From the NCBI GenBank assembly GCA_032622095.1, contig CP136062.1:140200351-140264350 (forward strand): a DNA stretch of 64,000 nucleotides, in the 5' to 3' direction. The first letter of the stretch is position 1; each line of letters opens with the position of its first letter. Shown one piece after another: positions 15,201 through 29,347 of the stretch. Source of the DNA: Siphonodentalium dalli. Lineage: Eukaryota; Mollusca; Scaphopoda; Gadilida; Siphonodentaliidae. The notes below the pieces were generated by a model. The model saw only the letters and a program-made list of their open reading frames with translations, ran no database searches and was not told the origin of the DNA. The translations under genes were made by a program, and so were the position numbers.

Positions 15201-18200
15201 GATTACGTGGATCCTTCTCAGCATCCATAGCCTGTATGAAGCCATACACAAAATCTGTCTCCAACTTTTGTAACTCTAAAACAGATAAAAGATAAGTTAA
15301 TATTACATCTCACAATAAAAGTAAAAAATACCTGGAAAAAAAAATATAGATAAAAAAAAATTCTGAACATTTTATTATAGTCATATATATATAGGCTGTG
15401 TCAGCAAAAAAACTTTGATTTTGGTCTTTGATTTTCTGTTGTTCGGAAGTCACAATAAAATGTGTAGACTTGGCAGTTCAATATAGGCTCAGTCAGGATA
15501 AAGGAAACAAAGGTCTTTTTATTTTAGGCCATATACAACATCAGACTCTGTTACTATGTGGTTAATCATGGTTCAGTCAAGGATAATTAAAATAAATAAT
15601 TTCCTAACAGGCCAAATCAAAATAGTTATTTGAGTCTCAGACACTGCCGCATTGAAATAAATGGGCCGCATTGGACGTTTTAATTTGGATTTTTGATATT
15701 ATGAGAGATTAAAAAAAGTTTTTAAAAAAACATAAAAAATTTTAATTTAAAGGCCCACTTAATTTTCGAGTCTCCGATTATTTTTTTTATAGTGACTTGA
15801 TATACGGTTTTAATAACAATCTATGCCATAAAATATGATTAAAATACTATAATTCATCACTATTTGAAACATCTGTATCTGAAAACTGCTGAAGACTTCC
15901 CCCCTCTTGCAACAGAATTCAAACTTTTTCAATGAAAGGGGAAGAACTCTATCTTTAATATATAGAGTTATTCCCCCGCATTGAAAATAATACTGATTTT
16001 TACTTCAATCTTGATGACAAAACGCGCTAACAACTCAACAAAAACAACATGTCTACAGTTTATTACAATGGATAAGTTGATAATACAATATTTTGGAGCT
16101 TCCTCATTCAAATGGTATATAAAGTAATCTGGGGGTTCGAAAATTAAGTGGGCCTTTAAAGGATTTTGGTATGTTTTTACCAACATGTTCATACGTATTG
16201 AGCATTAATTGCAACATACATGAATGCACATAGTGACATAGAACATTAAGTAGATGACTAGAATGAAGAAAATGATTATAGCTGATCCTCATAGTCTGGT
16301 GTACTTTATGAAATTTAGGATCACATCTTATAATGGACACAATGTAATTTTTATATCAGATTAAATGAGTGTATATGCAAAACAAAGTTCCCTCTATGTT
16401 TTCTGACTATTGCTAGATAATATAAGCTATCATGGTCCATGCTTACGATGTGCACAAAAAAATAAAAAATAAAAATAAAGTCCTCCCTCATTGATTCAGA
16501 AGAAAAAATTGTATGAGACTCCAATAATTATTTTTTAGCCACAGTAGATTAACATACAGAACTTACCTTTTATCCTGACTTGCAGAAGATGGGATATAAT
16601 ACAATAGAGAATGTACCGATCACCCTGTGACAGTGACTGGTTGTGAACCTCCTTAAAAATTACTCTACAAACTTTCTCTGTGATTCCTTCATCTAAGTTA
16701 TCCATTCTGACCTGAAAAATATATTTAAAAAAAATTAAAATAAAGAGCGATATACCAGCCCTCATAATTGGCTATGGAAATCAGCAATGCTGAAGCCACT
16801 TGCTGACGCAAACTGGGCCATGGCAAATGGTTGCCATAGCGGATTGCAGAAGCCAAACAATCTGAATTAAGAGGGCTGGATATACTGAAAGAAGTGAAGA
16901 TTCGGATGTAACTACTCGCCAGTGGTTGGGGTTAGTTCGCTGTTGAAAATGTCCACTAGTTGTAGTGTTGATGAGAGAGATGTGCCAGATCTCAGTGACA
17001 GAGAGTATACAGGTAAGGTAAGGAATCTAGTATAAACTCCAGGTAATATCTCTATCACGAAGTTTACTGAAAGTATTGATCTGATCTGCTTTGTTTTTAG
17101 ATATGACAAGATATATGAGCAAAAGACATTAAGATATGGCATCAGTTTCAAGTTATGTTGGGATATAATAATCTATCAAATGAGTTTCATAAAATCTTAT
17201 CTCCCAACATAACGAATTGAAGAACTTGTATATCACATGAAACGAGAGGCCGATCACGATCGGCAGATGTTAACCCATCCCTTGGCGATAGTAAATTACT
17301 ATGATCGGAATCACAAATGAGAGTTTTGGTGTTGAATTATAGAGTATACTGTTATGTACTATTATAGACAAATGTACATAACACAAATTATTAGAATTTA
17401 TGGGTCACTCGCATTTATATAAGAGAATGCACTGGTACAGCTAAACCACCACAGCCTTGGGTTAAATGTGAAAGGTGGTCTGGACATGGAATACTTGGTT
17501 TAAGAGAGTCAAATTTAAGTTTACAATAATATTGTATCAAATTCTACCAACAATATAGTATAGAGATAAGCCACCTCACTGCTGACCCATTAATATCAAT
17601 TATATATCAGAGCTTTCAACAAATCACAAGAATTGTTTATGTTGAACACTGACTTCTCTATTAAACCAATACCAATTATAATGACCTCAGACCATCTGAA
17701 GATATCACTCTACAGCACAGATGTCCATGTCTACTGTTAATACCATGTGATGTTTATTGTTGAATCTTTATTTAAATTAGATACCATAGCTTTCTTTATC
17801 AGATTATTTGCACATCAATTGGCATAAGAGACATCAGAAAATAATATAGCCTTATCAATAGATAAGTAGTCCCAAGGCATGGGATGAAATTGGTGAATTG
17901 GGTTTAAAGTCGCTCCAAACAAATTTACCAGTACATAACACAAGATTATGGACCGATTTAAAGCAAATTTGGTGTGGTGACTCGGGGTACCCTTGGCAGA
18001 GTTATAATGGTGTTAGTTTTTCAAATTTTGTTACTTTAAATTTTTTTTTTCTTAATTATTTAAACAAAAAAATATTTTATTATATATTATTTTTATTTAT
18101 TTATTCATATTCATTTTTTGTTGGTTAAATTGAGCAAGGAAATCAATCTAAAAAATTTGTTTTTGTTTTTTGTTTTTAAGTGAATATATTTTTTCGAAAA

Positions 18201-21200
18201 AGGGCCATAACTCAGTTAAATATAATCGGATCAAACCCATATTCGAACTCGATCTGTATTTTGGGCTAAGAAACTCGCATACCAAATTTGGTTGCGATCG
18301 GATAGAAAATATTTGAGTTATTGCACCACAGACAGACAGACAGACGGACTAACGACGAGTGGTCAATCCGGACAACGACATTATGTTTACCATACTATGG
18401 TATGGGTAAACATAAAAAACTGAGAGCCTCGCATATATAAGAGAATGCACTGGCTTACAAGGCCAAGTAAATATTGTTAGGTCAATGTATTCTCTTATAT
18501 ATGTGAGGCTCCCTTTGGGAGACTCGCATATATAAGAGAATGCTTTGGCAAAGTGTTTTTTTGCAAAATTTCATCAAGCTCCAGTCATGAAAGGGTTAAT
18601 ACCTGAACATTCCCTAAGTTAACTACTTGTCAGCGAGTTAACTACTAGTACTTGTCAGCTGCCAAAAAGTTAAACAACTCCCCATTATCTCTGCCATATG
18701 TGGTGGAGATAAATGTGCCTTACATACTCATCTCAGATAACATACCAAAGCCAGAATTCCATGCAGGGCTGGAGGCTGTAAGGAGTGATGCTCCTGTAAC
18801 TTCTCAAGAAGAAATGTGCATAAAACATCACCTGTGAAAAGGAAGTTAAAAAAATTATGCAAATTCTATGGAAATTTTTGAATGACACAAGCTAAGCTAA
18901 ACTAGAGGTGAGACTGTCCTAATATGACTCATACCCTCCCCCACAGTGCAATTGGGGTACATTAATGGTAGCCATGTTTGCAAAAAAAAGTTGATAAAAT
19001 GGGATAACTCGGATTAACTCCCCTAAATAGCTGGTTCGCATAGTAGCAAATCTGTGTGTCAAGTTAAAAAATAAATTGACTACAAATTGTTGGAATACAA
19101 GCTTGGACAAAAATATGCAAGTTGTAAAAAAGAGAGGGATAACTCCACTAATAAAAATTGAATGGACCTCATAATCGCAGGTTCCCATGGTACTAAAAAA
19201 TATGTGCAAAGTTTTCAAAAAATTTACTGAAAAATGTAAGGAAACAAGTTTTGTCCACAGATGGTATGACAGGAGACAGATGGATGGACATGTTGATTCC
19301 TATATACGCCCATAACTTTGTTATGGGGGGTATAATGATCTTTAATGGTATTGAGATATATTATATATTCTACCAGATTTCCTTAATGATGTACATATCT
19401 CTAACAGTAAACTGGGCTTGGGACATTTAGTGAAATAAGTTCCCAAACCCATTTTTATAACAGAGAGATGAGTTGACATCTTTTGTTAACATCATTGATT
19501 GGTTCCTTTTCAGATAAATAAATATATCAAAAGATAATATACAGCTGTATGCATGGCAGAGTTTATCAATGAAGCTTATGTTATAAGGAACGTTATTACC
19601 GTGTTGAGACAACATTGAAACTGCATTGAATTAACACACAGCATGGTTGATGTATTGCTAGATCACCTTCAGGAATTTTGACTTATTCCATACCAGTTTT
19701 TTAAGTGAGAGCAGATAAATCAAGAAAATGAATTTAATTACTGGCTGTGAGTGCAGAATAAAGTGAATGCAGACAGTATCACATTAAAAGACAAGTGCAC
19801 CGCTGGGCGGAGGTAACGCCCCCGACTGTACAATCAGAGAGGAGTTTTCTTATTTTTATGCAAATACTTATTAAATGGCACTTTGTAAAGTTATGTTATT
19901 CATGAGTATTTAGTACGATAGATAATCAATTAAATGTTAAAAATGAATGTATTAAATATGAGTTATGTTATGAGTATTTAGTACGAATGAGAATGACTTG
20001 TTAAAATATGACGAGTAAAATATGATATAGAACATGAGGATTAAATTAAATGTTAAAAATGAACATATGATCCATGACCATTTAGCCAGATATTGCTATG
20101 ATTTTAAGTAACATGTTTCCTGAATATGATGAGTTAAATAAAAGAAGTACGCAAAACAACTGGCACCTGCCTTCAGGCTCATATTCCAACTCTCATTAGA
20201 CACAGGCACATTGAAAATGGACTAGCGCAGCGCCAACATAGCCTCAGTCTACAAAAAAGGAGACCGACATCAAGCGGAAAACTATCGTCCTGTGTCCCTA
20301 ACATCAGTACCGTGCAAGCTACTAGAACACCTTATATGCCGCCATATCCATGAACATCTGGAGAAGCACAACATACTAACAAAGCTAAACCATGGCTTTT
20401 GAAGGGGATATTCCTGCAAAACACAACTAGCAGTGACAACACAAGACATCTTACAATCATTTGACAACAAGAAACAGATCGACGTGGCCATCCTTGATTT
20501 CTCCAAAGCTTTCGACACTGTGCCACATGACAGCATATTGACCAAACTAAACAACTACGGTATCACAGGCCCGGTCAACAGATGGCTAGCATCCTTTCTG
20601 AAAGAAAGAAAGATGAGAGTTGCACTCGAGGGGTACTACTCATAAGAAGTTGACGTGCTATCAGGAGTACCACAGGGAACAGTATTGGGACCGCTGCTTT
20701 TTCTCTGTCACATAAATGACCTACCGGACACAGTAACATCACAAGTCCGCCTATTCGCTGATGACTGCCTCCTGTACAACCAGATAAACACCTACAAAGA
20801 CCACGAAATATTGCAACAAGATCTACGCAAACTGGAATCATGGGCCACCAAATGGGGGATGCGCTTTAATCCAACTAAGTGCTACATTATGAGCCTAAAG
20901 CAGAAGACACAAAGATTTTACCAACTAGCAGGGCAGATACTCCAAGAAGTCACAAACAACCCGTACCTTGGCGTCCAATTCTCCAATGACATGCAGTGGC
21001 AGCACCACATCGAGTCCACCACGAAGAAGGCAAACTCCACCCTCGGCTTCCTTCGGCGAAATCTCAGGTACTGCCAAATGGATCTTAGAAAAACGGCATA
21101 CATAGCATTAGTCCGCCCTCAGCTAGAGTATGCAGCAACAATCTGGGATCCACACTATGAAAAGGACAAGACAAAACTGGAGAAGGTGCAACGCAAAGCA

Positions 21201-24200
21201 GCAAGATTTATAAAACAGGACTACCGAACGAGAGAGAAAGGCTGTGTAACATCAATGAACTTCAACTACCATCCCTAGAAGCAAGAAGAAAGGAACAGAG
21301 ACTGACACTATTTTACAAAGTGGTTAAGGGATCAGCCCTGGGTATCAACTCCGAACACTACCTAAGAAACTACCGCCCAAAGAGGAAAAAGAAACCCACA
21401 AAATTCAAGGACTTTGTTAGTGACATCGTGGAGAAACTAACCACAAATAACGAAAGTGCCTACGAACCAATTCATACAAACACAGACCAATACGGATATT
21501 CCTTCATTCCGAGGACTGTACTTGACTGGAACAAACTGGACAACAGCACAGTCAATGCCGCCGACCTAGAAACATTCAAGGCGGATCTGGGAGAACAAAA
21601 ATAGCGCTCCTCACACCGTCCTGTAAAAGCCAGCTTTGGTCACTAGGACGTAACAACTACAGATACAGAATAAAAATGTTTACTATAGAAGTTTAAGCCA
21701 GGTATGTTATGAGTATTAAATATGAGTTATGTTATGAGTATTTAGTATGAATGAGAATATATAACATGAGGAGTTACAGTTACAACACTTACAGCCAGCA
21801 AACAATAGTAAAAGTAATCTACTATACTAAAGTAATCTACTATAAACTAGCAAGCATACTAGTAGCAATAACTGTTTCCGGCACCAACCGCGAGGAGGCT
21901 TCATATGCAGTGGAAATGCATAAGAAGTGGTCATGGCAAATGATACCTGGTAAGTGTTTGATATACAATGATGATTTAAACCAAGGTATTAATGAATATA
22001 GATTTGGATGAAAAATGAACTGCTTATTAAGGTAGGTTTAAACCAAGGTATTAATGAATATACAATGAATATAGATTTTGATGAAAATTGGAACAGCTTA
22101 AGGTCAGAGAACCTGGTAAGTGTTTATATACAATGATGGTTTAAACCAAGGTATTAATGAATATAGATTTGGATGAAAATTGAACAGCTTAGGTCAGAGA
22201 ATGTACCAAGAATGTAGCCTACCAGGTAACATTTTGACCAAACTTGAGGCCTGGTCAGAACTTTCTTTTCTGAGCACAGAAACTTTCTGGTTAAGCGCTA
22301 TAAAAATACCACATGTTGTTCTATATTAGCTTCAAATTTGGTCTGGTGCCACAAAAAATAGAAGGAAAACTGATTTTTCTAAAAAAAAAAACTGAATTTT
22401 TTAAGTCGAAAAAGGGTCATAACTCTCACAAAAATTATCCGATTGAACCGAAATTTTACCCTGACCTGTATTGCGATATTGGTAATACACAAAAAAAAGG
22501 GTTTTGCAAATAAACAATCCAAAATCAAGTTATCATCTGGAAACCAAAAAAAGTAGCAGAAAACCTTAAATTTCTAAGTCCAAAAAGGGGCGTAACTCTG
22601 GAAAAAATGGGCGGACGAAACCACGGCTATGGGGAAATCTTGTCCCCCCGGCTGGTCTATTGGCATACCAAAGATCAACTGAATTGAATTATCGAAACCA
22701 AAGTTATGAGTTGAAACGTTCGTACGGACGGAAGGACGGGACGACGGACGGAGGGCTCCACTATATACCCCCAAATCTCCATCGGAGATCGTGGGGCATA
22801 ACAACAAATCCACTACAGCAAACTTACATTCTTTAGAAGATAAATGTGCTGGTGGCAGTTTGTGTAGAACATTCCCAATAAGATGTGTTGCTCTGGCCCG
22901 GGAAGTCGTCTCTGTGTCTGTTAGATAGCATCTATATGAAAAGATAACAAGAGCAATGCTAGGGAAAAATCAAGCTACGCGATGTCTGAATGCTGCCGGC
23001 ACGTGTAGTTACTTAATTAAATCTAACAGTTTTTATTGAAGTTTTTGCCAGTTAAAATTCATTCTGGCTTGATCTAGACCATTTTCAAATGAATATGGAC
23101 AATTCAGTTTCTCAGAATAATGCAGAATGAATTGTACGGTAACCTACAAAAATCTCAAATAAATAAATGCGACATTTCTTCACATTACATGTAGGTGCGG
23201 GCAGCGGTAAGTCCTGCATAGGGGACTGAACTCTGCATGGAGATTGGGGAAAAATATGCCAGTGGTAATTCCAACAAAGGACAATAACTCTGGTGAAAAT
23301 TGGTGGGCGGAACTCAAATTCTAACTTGACCTGTATTTTGTACTAGTAAAAAAGAATTACCAAAACAATTAGTTTTTAGATGAATGTAAAATAGCACAGA
23401 AACAAAAGCTATATTTGCTGTAATAAGATAAGTCACAGATTTTACTAGTCACTGCACATGTGTGACACATAATATCATCATATTCTAGTCCCAAAATACA
23501 TTGTTTTTTTTTAATTTTAGAAGAGAAGACCAAAATATTTTAAGGCCAATATCCAAAGAAACTCATTTTACATTGTATATTTAATATTCAAGGGGCTCAA
23601 TTCTACAAAACTATATTTTCTTTTGCCAGCCAATGATATTGATCGTTTGTCACAGTAACATACATTTTCTGATGAGTGAGAATTAAATTTCACCAATAAA
23701 TAAAAGCACAGCCATCCAGGAAAGGAGACCAAATTCATATTTATTTGTGAATTACTCTCAAGGGTAATTAGTTACTGTTAAGAGTAATTATGTTATGCTT
23801 AAATGTAGAGTAATTATGTTATGCTTAAATGTAATTCCATTATGTAGTTAATATTTTGCATTAATGACTATGCTTAAGCATAGTTTTCTATTATGCTTAA
23901 GGTTAATTCAATTTTCAAGCTCTGACGAATAATGCTAACTGGTAAGTGTAATTCAATTAATCTAGTAAGTGTAATTCAATTAAACTAGTAAGTGTAATTC
24001 AATTAAGCTTATTGCAGATACAATCTCTCAAAACTCCCTCCAGGTTGAAATGGCTTCATAGGAAGCCTTTTTCACATTTATTTCTATTTGAGCTGAAGCG
24101 CAAATGATTTGCACTGAAGTGCAAATCATTTAGGCTAAATGAAGAGCAAATAATTTGCGCTGAGCACAAATACATAATGTTTATGTTGAAGTATTATTCA

Positions 24201-27200
24201 TTTGCGCTGAAACACAAACAAAAATCAATATGCATTAATTTCTCCCAAAACTCAAATTGAATCACGCCATGAATACATGTACATTACTCAAACAATGGCC
24301 TACTAATTTTGATGCCAAGCATGGATTGTTAGAAGCAGAGACTCCACCCATATTATGGTATGGATGGACTCAATTCTTCAGAGTCTGTGGGCAGTCTTAG
24401 GTATTAGGTATTTGCGCTTTTAGTGCAAATAAATTGACCATATTTGGGCTTCAGTGTAAATAAATTAGGCTTCAGTACAAATGTTGCACTTCAGCGTAAA
24501 TAAGGAATATATGTGGAAAAACCATTGACATATCTAAGTCATTGATCAAAATAATTTCATAATACTTCAGGTAGGTGGAGGCACTGCCCACACTGATACC
24601 ATTTTAGGTCATACCATTCTATCTAAGGTAAGAAACATAATTTACACTGCATAATTCAATTACATGTACTCCTAAGGCTAAGCATATTAAATATAAGATA
24701 GAATTATGCTTAAGAATAACGCAGCCAAGTATGCATAAGTGTCATTAATTTACACTTAAGCATAATTTCATAATGCTCAAACACAATTTTGAAATACGCC
24801 TAAACATAATTGATTTTCATGCATAATTGATTTATGCTTTAAATAGTGTAATTGATTTACTCTTCAATCTTGATCCGCTTACTTATATCTTTCTAACCAT
24901 CACAAAGTATCTACAGCAGGGAATTTGAGATACTTTGGACATTTCTGGCCACAGCATACATGTATATTACATGTATATGTAGATGATTGAGCAATCCACT
25001 AGTAGTTGAAGCCACTTACCGCAGTTCCTCTATCAGACTCAATAGACTTGAATTTCTAGATATAATTCCTGAAAGACAACACACATAAAAACAGTCAATG
25101 ATACTTTATATTTAAAATGACATGTCCTGTTGGGGACTCCCAACACCAATTCTCTATTAAAAGGTGCTAAAAATAAAATAAAAGGTCGCAGACCACATGT
25201 CCCCCGACTCGAGTGGTAAACTTCATGATTGGATTTGTTAGAAGGATACTATTTGCAACAATGTTATACAGTATATAGATGTTGCAAACCACCGAAAAAT
25301 TTCTTGGCAAAATTTCTTGGACAAAACAACCCGATGAACAAACGCATGCAAACGCGACAAAAATGGTATTTTTGTTTTAGCTATATAGATGTTGCAAATC
25401 ACCAGCATGTTAGGAACAATATCCCAGAGTTTCAAATCTCTACATTTAAAACTGTAGGAGGAGTTGATTACACCATGAAGGTACCCAATCTAATCCAAAA
25501 GGCAAAAATGTTCCAAATTTTCTAAGTCGAAAACCCCCCAAAAATATGGAAAAAATTATATTTTTCATTAGCTATATAGATGTTGCAAATCACCAACATG
25601 TTAGTAACAATATCCCAGAGTTTCAAATCTCTACATTTAAAACTGTAGGAGGAGTTGATTACACCATGAAGGTACCCAATCTCATCCAAAAGGCAAAAAT
25701 GTTCCAAATTTTCTAAGTCGAAAACCCCCCAAAAAATATGGAAAAAATTATATTTTTGATTAGCTATATAGATGTTGCAAATCACCAACATGTTAGGAAC
25801 AATATCCCAGAGTTTCAAATCTCTACGTTTAAAACTGTAGGAGGAGTTGATTACACCATGAAGGTACCCAATCTCGGACGCACGGACGCACGGACGGACG
25901 GAGGGACGCACGGACGGACGAGGGTCATTTCTATAGTCCTCCGACGGAAACGTCGGGGGACAATAATGTGTGCTCTACTGGTCCCGGTATAAATGCCATG
26001 TTGTGACATAGTTGTAATATCATGCACCTATTGTCCTATTATAACATCAAACTGAGGACAGTTGGTTCACAGGATCTAGAGACAAAGAATCAGCAGTTTC
26101 ATTATATATGTAGTCTTAGACATACTAGTAGTACATGTACATTGAATCATCTGACAAAGTATATTGTATGCCACTTTTAACTTGAGCCACAAATATTAAA
26201 CACCAAAACAGGGACAGGTGATGGAATATTTACATTTACATGACATACAACACTAGTACTTGTATATGATGAATCTGAAATTCAGAGTGATAGCACAAAT
26301 ATTAGTACATTTCATTTAGCCAAAGGAAATTGGGGATTTCTCCATTCTTAATATGACACAGGGGTGGTAAGTAGTTTTAAATTGTGCTAAAGGGCAATTA
26401 ATGGACCTTTCCACAGCTGTCAATCAAATATTTATTAGCAGATATTTTCGACCAATCAGCGACTGAGCTGGCCAATGGCTGCATTGAAAATTCTGTTGCC
26501 ATCTTTCTTCACCCTAATTTTGATATCCATGCGTACATTCAGTGTTAAATTGGCTATGTTCAAACAACTTTTTTGTTGTCAAATCATGATACACTGAGAT
26601 TTACATTTGCGCCATGATCTTCTAAATTTATCCGTGATTATAACTATGATTTTCATTTAGCATGACACTAGTCATAATTTTCACATTTAATTGCAAAACG
26701 AATGTGCGTTCTCTGGTTTAGATATATTAAACAGTTCAGGGATCTGTCTGTCTGTTCTGGTCTGTTTTTCTTCCAGAGCCCTTGACAGATTTCAACCAAA
26801 TTTGGTGTGCTGCCTCATGGGGGTACCCCAGCAGATGTTACAACGGCCGTATTTTTTAAATTAAAAATTTTAAACAAAATTAAATTTGAATTACTTTGTT
26901 TTTCAAAATTGTAAATTTTTTTTAGCAAGAAGTTTCAATCTAAATTCTAAAAAGAAAATTGAAAAATTAAATTAAAAAAGAAATTCAATTTAATTAAAAA
27001 AAATTTAAAGTTTCAATCTAAAAAGAAAATTAAAAACTTAGATTTTTTTTTAAAATTTAATTTAGAAAATAAAAATTTTAATTAAAAAAATGTTTTTTAA
27101 TCAAACTGCTTAAAAGATCAAAATTTGCACGAATCATATACATGAATCTGTTTCAGCTAGTGCAAGTGCTGATGTGTTCACTTCGGATGTCGATCTCGCG

Positions 27201-29303
27201 TAACAGACAATATTTATATGGGTAAAGTCTTATTACCAGTGGGCAGTACTACCGCTGTATGGGAGGCCAAATTCACATTTAATAGCTAATTACGCTTAAG
27301 CATAATGCCTTTATGCTTAAGCATAATGCCATTATGCTTAAGTGTAATGCCATTACACTTAAGCGTAATAGGTTTTCATAGCCTTACTACCTTACATATA
27401 ATGGTATCATCTAAGGTAGATATATATTAAAAGTTACCACGCTGGTCATCCGTGTAACGAGGACCCGGATAAGTAACGGCGGACCCGACTTCCGTGTGAT
27501 TAAATTGTCTCGGGTTATTCCAGAAAAACGGTGAGTAAATACCTTTAAAATTAATCGACCTATATTTTAGTGTGCATATTGTTTTGGTACGATATTAGTC
27601 TTAATCGGTGGATGCTAAATTTATGTCAACGTGTCCACATTTAATGTAAAAAGAGGAAAGTTGTGGCAACATCCTGAAAATGCACGCAAATTTACCCAAA
27701 AAATAATGTTATCACGGGCAAATCTGAACAAATCGTAATTTTGAGGTAGCGCCGGGATCCAGGTCGTTGAATTATCAGCAACACAACCACTGCCAAGCAA
27801 CCATTTACCAGCAATTCGAATATTTAGCATTATCATCGAGTAATGAGGACCCGTTAGTATGTAACGCTGGACGTGCTTCAGAAATCACCTTGATTAACCG
27901 CGGACGCGAATATTCAGACAAACAATTTATTTAGAAACATTACTGTTTTGAATGTATAAGGAATCACATTTGTATGTGTTTTACCAATATTTGTTGAAAT
28001 GTTAACCATCTGTTTCACAGCACATTTTAAACAGACGACTTGGGTGATTCCTCGATCTTGTCATTACTCTGTTTCTTTTTGTACAACTAAGAGTGCATAT
28101 TAATGTTTGCTATCAATAGGTACGTGCATGGTTGGGTGGATTTCGGACCGTAGCCGTCAGCGAGAGAATATCACTCAAGCTAATATGGGACCTTGATGCA
28201 AATTACACGTGTGTATGGAAATCACTAACACACGCCAGCACGTATGTTGTGATACTCAAACTGTAAATTTGTTGTTGAACATTTCAAGCCTTATAAAATC
28301 CACAAATGTGAATTCCAGACCAATAATAAGCTTGAGTTTCCCAGCAATAAAGGTAATTTTCAAACCCAGGACTGAAATTGCTGTCAGTTTAAATGTCCAA
28401 ACCTTGTTGAGTTAACCATATGTCATAACGAGTGTAAGATTTGAGATATTAGATGGAAAATACGAAGGGGTCGCAAATGAAATACAGTTTAACGCTTGAA
28501 TTCTCTTATTCTACAGGAATGGATGAGATAACACCTACCCCATTCCGATATTCCACCTGCAAACTGCCATTCACCATTCGTAATTTGCTCTAAGTTTCAA
28601 CATCAGTGTTTTCTCTATAGTTTCCAAAGATATATTGGATTAATGAGTTCTCCGAATAACTCATCGCTAATACATGTACTTCAAAAACAGGATATCGAAC
28701 AGATTCATTTAAGGAGATTTTGGGGTATGTTAAGGTATGGAAAATTCAGGCGGGGGGGGGGGGGGGGGGGGAGATAAACTGGGTGATTTTCAATAAAAAA
28801 AAATCTGAACAATAATGTCTCTGCCGAAGAAAAGACATGCTTCCTTGCCACCAATGATAGTTTTTCTAAGTCACATAGTCATAGTGAATGATAAAATGAG
28901 ACTATCTCGGCAATAGATGTTAAGGTATGGAAAATTCAGGCGGGGGGGGAAATAAACTGGGTGATTTTCAATAAAAAAAAATCTGAACAATAATGTCTCT
29001 GCCGAAGAAAAGACATGCTTCCTTGCCACCAATGATAGTTTTTCTAAGTCACATAGTCATAGTGAATGATAAAATGAGACTATCTCGCCAATAGATGTTA
29101 AGGTATGGAAAATCCAGGTGGGGGGGGGGGGAGATAAACTAGGTAAATTCCAATGAAAATTCTCCGAACTATAATTATTGTCTCTTTTACAGAAAAATCA
29201 TGCTTCCTTGTCACCTGTGATAGTTTTTCTTAGTCACATAGTGATAGTGAACGATAAAATGAGACTAACTCGCCAATAGATGTTAAGGTATGGAAAATTC
29301 AGG

Positions 29304-29347
<44 letters not shown>

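Noticed and set aside
18652-18837. Plus-strand 61-codon ORF
   Set aside because: It is the shadow of MMS19 exon 4, which is supported on the other strand by homology and phase.
25229-25992. ORFs of 65-129 codons on both strands
   Set aside because: They repeat with the 190-bp tandem unit on both strands, so they are repeat products.
27180-27375. Regular spacing of self-complementary words as a CRISPR array
   Set aside because: No constant repeat with unique spacers; the words are overlapping dyads in an animal intron.
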